A stretch of 16,461 nucleotides of DNA from CAYIRQ01 sp964365905 (GTDB lineage Bacteria; Patescibacteriota; Gracilibacteria; Peribacterales; Peribacteraceae), in the NCBI GenBank assembly GCA_964365905.1, contig CAYIRQ010000017.1:1-16461 (forward strand), given 5' to 3'. The position numbers and the translations under genes were made by a program. Shown piece by piece: positions 13,894 to 16,461 of the stretch. The notes under the pieces are model-generated. The model worked only from the letters and a program-made list of their open reading frames with translations. It was not told the DNA's origin and made no database searches. Position 1 is the stretch's first letter. Each line of letters begins with the position of its first letter.

Positions 13894-14973
13894 TTACCGC
13901 GCCGCCATAATATCCTCCCCCAATTCCACCCCACATGCGCGCACCTCGAGTCTTCCATTGGTATTCACACGCGCCGCATACTGCGTTTTTTGGGAGCTGC
14001 CATTCAGCGGATCCGTTGGAATCGCAGGAATGTAGGTTGGGGCGAGCGCAGAGGTGAGATCGATGCACACATCTGCCGTGACGCCGCCCTGGGTTCCAGT
14101 CACGGAGTAATCGATGACAAGTTGCGGGCGGTTCGTTGCAGCCTCGCGGGAATCAAAGTACCAATACGCCTGGGAGGCATTTTCGACGTTATCCTTGATG
14201 AGCCACCCGTAGTTTTGTTGCGTCCCGCTCAGAAAATTTTGAACGTCACTCTGGACGTTCCACGTGTCCCATTTCACCGCACCCGTCCATGAGATATTCG
14301 TCGTCGCGGTTGCAGTTGACGAAAAGTCCCCTCCAAGGGCAATCCAATTGCTGGTACCATCATAACGATTCCACGTGACACCGGGCTCTGTCCAGTTTTG
14401 CGCCATGCGATGGAGGGCGACTGTTTGCGTCCCAACGCCATATGCCTGCGCTTCATGAAGACGAAGGATCGCAGAACCCACCAGCGCGTTTCCCGGAAGC
14501 GCTGTGAGATCAAAATGGATGAGACCGCGCTTCGACCAGCTCGGAGACCAGGGATATTCCTGAATTTGCACGATGGCACCGTAATTCGTCGCGGGCGCGG
14601 CCTGCGAGAGCGTGCTATCCGCCGCAGGATTCAAGGTCACTTGGATCGTCCCCCCCTGCCCGCACGTCAGGGAACAGCCCGCAGTATCCGTCCCCAGTAA
14701 GCGCCAGGTCGTATCGATGGGACCGGGAAGGGAACCTTCATCGAGCATTCGTTGCTGCATGGCATCGAGCAGCGCCTTCACGTCACTGTGCCTCTGCGCG
14801 TTCCTCGATTGAGCAAATTGGCGCGAGGGGTTGATGGCAGCGATCGTGATCGCGGAGAGTCCTCCGATGATGCTGATCGCGAGAAGGAGCTCGATGAGGG
14901 TGAAACCTCGGCGAAGCCTCGCGCATGCGGGGCGGAGACGGGTGAAAGCAAATCGATCTGCGCGTTTCCTCAT
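13894..14973 (-). CDS. Type IV prepilin with an inserted DNRLRE domain
   Basis: A 359-residue protein. The N-terminus has a prepilin peptidase site G23|FTLIELLLAISIIGGLSA after a long Arg-rich leader, then the hydrophobic helix and an amphipathic helix (AQRHSDVKALLDAMQQRMLD). The usual small-pilin globular part is split: DTTWRLLGTDTAGCSLTCG ends near 105, and VCIDLTSALAPTYIPAIPTD with TNGRLEVRACGVELGE resumes at about 303. Between them, about residues 108-292 look like a DNRLRE/CBM96-like beta-sandwich (TNYGAIVQIQEY, RGLIHFDLTALPG, SAILRLHEAQAYGV, QNWTEPGVTWNRYDG, NRPQLVIDYS). The product should be exported, processed by PilD and assembled or displayed at the surface, possibly for binding. 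It is divergent from the hydrolase gene. Confidence 0.88.
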   Translation of the reverse strand: MRKRADRFAFTRLRPACARLRRGFTLIELLLAISIIGGLSAITIAAINPSRQFAQSRNAQRHSDVKALLDAMQQRMLDEGSLPGPIDTTWRLLGTDTAGCSLTCGQGGTIQVTLNPAADSTLSQAAPATNYGAIVQIQEYPWSPSWSKRGLIHFDLTALPGNALVGSAILRLHEAQAYGVGTQTVALHRMAQNWTEPGVTWNRYDGTSNWIALGGDFSSTATATTNISWTGAVKWDTWNVQSDVQNFLSGTQQNYGWLIKDNVENASQAYWYFDSREAATNRPQLVIDYSVTGTQGGVTADVCIDLTSALAPTYIPAIPTDPLNGSSQKTQYAARVNTNGRLEVRACGVELGEDIMAAR

Positions 14974-14979
14974 ACAAAG

Positions 14980-14988
14980 TTGTACAAT
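14980..14988. promoter_or_regulatory. Shared promoter core between prepilin and hydrolase genes
   Basis: TTGTACAA (14980-14987) is an 8-bp perfect palindrome. On the plus strand TACAAT (14983-14988) ends 8 nt before the hydrolase ATG at 14997. On the minus strand TACAAC ends about 5 nt before the prepilin ATG at 14973. The whole intergenic gap is only 23 nt, so the two promoters must overlap. Confidence 0.45.
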
Positions 14989-14996
14989 ACCGAATA

Positions 14997-15851
14997 ATGC
15001 TTTCCCTCCGCCACTTTATCCCTTCCTGGAGCTTCATTGCCCTGCTCCTTGCGATCTATCTCTCCTTCCTCGCATTCCTCACGATCTTCCAGGATCGGCT
15101 CATTTTCTTTCCCGAGAAGATGACGGAAGAGCGCTGGCAGGAGGTCGCGGAGGAACTCCACGGCGATTACGTCACGATTCGTACGAATGAAGAAGGAGTA
15201 CATCTCCAGGGATGGTTTTTCCCCGCGCAATCCGAACCCGAATCCGAACCCCAACCTCGATCGACAATCATTTTCTTCGGTGGGAACGCCATGCGCCTCG
15301 ATCTCATGGCATACCTGCTCGATCCTTTGCGTGATGCGGGTGTGCACATCCTCCTCGTGGATTACCGCGGATATGGACTCAGTGAGGGAAAACCGAGCGC
15401 TGAAACAATGAAAGCGGATGCTGTGAAACTCTTCGATGCAGCCGCAGCGCATCCCTCCGTGGATGCGCGTCATATCATTGCATGGGGCTACAGTCTCGGG
15501 ACCGGCGTCGCAGCACATCTTGCCTCCGTGAGACCAGTTTCCAAGATTATTCTGTTTGCACCCTTCACAAGTACAACCGAGATCGCGAAAAATCTTTTTC
15601 CCTTCGTTCCTGTTTCTCTTCTTCTTCAGTATAAACTTGATACTCTTGCCCTAGCCCCAGCCCTTGCCCAACCGGTGCTCATCGTCGCAGGCGAGAAAGA
15701 CGGAGAGATCAGCAAGGAACATGCGAAACGGATTGCGGAAGCGTGGGGTGGGCCAAAGGAACTCCTCGTGCTGCCGGAGCAGGGGCATGACGATCTTTTA
15801 GGGGATGAGGGAACATGGAAGAAACTCGTGGAGTTTGTACAACACCCATGA
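14997..15851 (+). CDS. Membrane-anchored alpha/beta hydrolase (BEM46/ABHD13-like)
   Basis: A 284-residue protein with one N-terminal membrane helix (about residues 11-31). The hydrolase core has the oxyanion-region motif FFGGNA, DYRGYGLSEGKPS, the nucleophile elbow GYSLGTG (S166), the acid in AGEKDGE (D235) and the base in EQGHDD (H264). All three triad residues are present. The FQDRLIFFPE stretch after the membrane helix and the overall length fit the BEM46/ABHD13 group of serine hydrolases, whose substrates are mostly unknown. A short acidic Pro-rich SEPESEPQP segment comes from a small tandem repeat in the DNA. The start is supported by a TACAAT box 8 nt upstream; no Shine-Dalgarno is seen. 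Confidence 0.88.
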   Translation: MLSLRHFIPSWSFIALLLAIYLSFLAFLTIFQDRLIFFPEKMTEERWQEVAEELHGDYVTIRTNEEGVHLQGWFFPAQSEPESEPQPRSTIIFFGGNAMRLDLMAYLLDPLRDAGVHILLVDYRGYGLSEGKPSAETMKADAVKLFDAAAAHPSVDARHIIAWGYSLGTGVAAHLASVRPVSKIILFAPFTSTTEIAKNLFPFVPVSLLLQYKLDTLALAPALAQPVLIVAGEKDGEISKEHAKRIAEAWGGPKELLVLPEQGHDDLLGDEGTWKKLVEFVQHP

Positions 15852-15911
15852 TACAGTCACAGCAATGCAACTAGGGAACATCTGAACAATCCTCAATCTG
15901 CCTCCTCCTGA

Positions 15912-15931
15912 TCTCCGGGGAGTCTTTTTTT
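15912..15931 (+). terminator. Weak intrinsic terminator candidate
   Basis: CTCC-GG-GGAG (about 15913-15922), then TC and a run of seven T. The stem is short. It may end transcripts from the hydrolase gene, although it lies inside the proposed IS end. Confidence 0.35.
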
Positions 15932-15992
15932 ATGTTGCGCGGGGCTGTCCTGTGCGCTTTTCTTGTCGTTCCTCTGCGCAGGCACAGTGACC

Positions 15993-16340
15993 CTACGCGG
16001 CGAGCGTGCCGCTCGCCGCGAGGAGACGTTTCCTTACGAGATAGAGATTGCAGAGCGCGAAGAGTGCGTTCAATTGAAGATCATTCTTCGCAAGCCCACG
16101 GTACCGCACCTTCGTGAAATGCCAGAGATTCTTGATCACGTGGAACGGATGCTCCACCCTGGAGCGGATGGAGGAGTGCTTCCGATTCTTCTTCCGCTGC
16201 GAAGAGGAGAGTTGATGACGAATTTTCGCCCGGTCGGACATGGCGTAGAGAATGCCGTTCCTCCTTGCCGCTCTCTTGTGCGTACTGTTCGACACACACC
16301 TGTTCCATCTTTGCTTCAAGAAGCTCAAGCCAGTAATAGT
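15993..16340 (-). pseudogene. IS5-family transposase C-terminal portion
   Basis: The frame reads RAARRNGILYAMSDRAKIRH, then SSIRSRVEHPFHVIKNLWHF and KVRYRGLAKNDLQLNALFAL plus NLYLVRKRLL. The R.RVEHPF.VIK...G..K.RYRGL.KN pattern with the terminal N-L-y-v-R is the last block of IS5 (IS1478-like) DDE transposases. The frame is closed on its 5' side by a TGA at 16341-16343, so the catalytic N-terminal part is in another frame or lost. No start codon of a complete protein lies in the window. The last eight residues (AASGTLAA) are encoded by a GC palindrome. Probably inactive, unless the break is a programmed frameshift. Confidence 0.72.
15996..16020. repeat. 25-bp GC palindrome at the transposase C-terminus
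   Basis: CGCGGCGAGC-GTGCC-GCTCGCCGCG has perfect 10-bp arms with a 5-nt loop. It begins right at the transposase stop codon and supplies the last residues of the frame. Confidence 0.75.
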
Positions 16341-16461
16341 TCAGGCAACTGCTCACTGACTCTGCAGAAGCCAATCTGTAACGAACAAGAATATTGTTCG
16401 TTTTGTGGGTTAGGAAACTCGCAAAAATAACTTGATCTTTTAGGGGTTTCCCTGGAAGCTG

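Larger units (their letters stand above)
15871..16461 (-). mobile_element. IS5-family insertion sequence, partial (continues past the window)
   Basis: The transposase C-terminus (15993-16340, minus) is followed after about 100 bp by GGGAACATCTGAACAA (15874-15889). This resembles terminal repeats of IS5-family elements. CTAG at 15871-15874 could be target sequence. The other end lies outside the window, so the terminal repeat cannot be matched. Confidence 0.55.

Noticed and set aside
1..16461. CRISPR array, tRNA or rRNA genes
   Set aside because: No regularly spaced direct repeats and no cloverleaf or rRNA-like sequence were recognised by eye; a tRNAscan/Infernal run would be decisive for small RNAs.

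Overview
The window looks like a bacterial chromosome segment of moderately high GC that uses the standard code: TGA ends sufB, the second DUF4143 ATPase gene and the alpha/beta hydrolase gene. Several traits point toward a Candidate Phyla Radiation lineage of the Peregrinibacteria/Peribacteria kind. These are a compact SufD, an AniA-type copper nitrite reductase, type IV prepilins, an S-layer (SLH) protein, a TMTC-like membrane glycosyltransferase, multiplied DUF4143 ATPases, and many genes with a -10 box only 7-11 nt before the start codon. That placement is inference; a TGA=Gly code (Gracilibacteria/Absconditabacteria) is disfavoured.

Layout. 1-2634: two divergent DUF4143 AAA+ ATPases, each with its own 29-bp palindrome over its promoter. 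2635-3792: a mobile-element graveyard with a zinc-ribbon transposase N-terminus and an IS66-like C-terminus, both broken. 4050-5714: a lipoprotein copper nitrite reductase with a His-rich insertion and an extra C-terminal domain, followed by a small ORF. 5948-10873: Fe-S cluster assembly genes sufB, sufD, sufS and a sufU/iscU-like scaffold gene, with small ORFs between them and no sufC. 11053-14973 (minus strand): a cell-surface block with a prepilin carrying an inserted DNRLRE domain, an SLH protein, and a TMTC-like GT-C protein whose start overlaps the SLH stop by 4 bp. 14997-15851: a membrane-anchored alpha/beta hydrolase divergent from the prepilin. 15871-16461: the end of an IS5-family element with a transposase C-terminus.

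Two themes recur. First, short GC-rich palindromic repeats are scattered both between genes and inside reading frames: in the Fe-S scaffold, twice in the TMTC-like gene, and at the transposase C-terminus. They appear to be translated without breaking the frame. Second, -10-like boxes (TACAAT, TAATAT, TATGAT, TAAAAT, often preceded by TGn) sit so close to start codons that many mRNAs are probably leaderless. This also helps place the starts of sufB and sufS, the latter apparently using a non-ATG/GTG/TTG codon.

Functionally, SufS would mobilise sulfur from cysteine, the scaffold protein would accept or relay it, and SufB-SufD would assemble clusters together with a SufC encoded elsewhere. The prepilin, SLH and TMTC-like proteins would form a surface and adhesion/glycosylation module. 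The DUF4143 pair is the best candidate for a poorly described self-regulated system.
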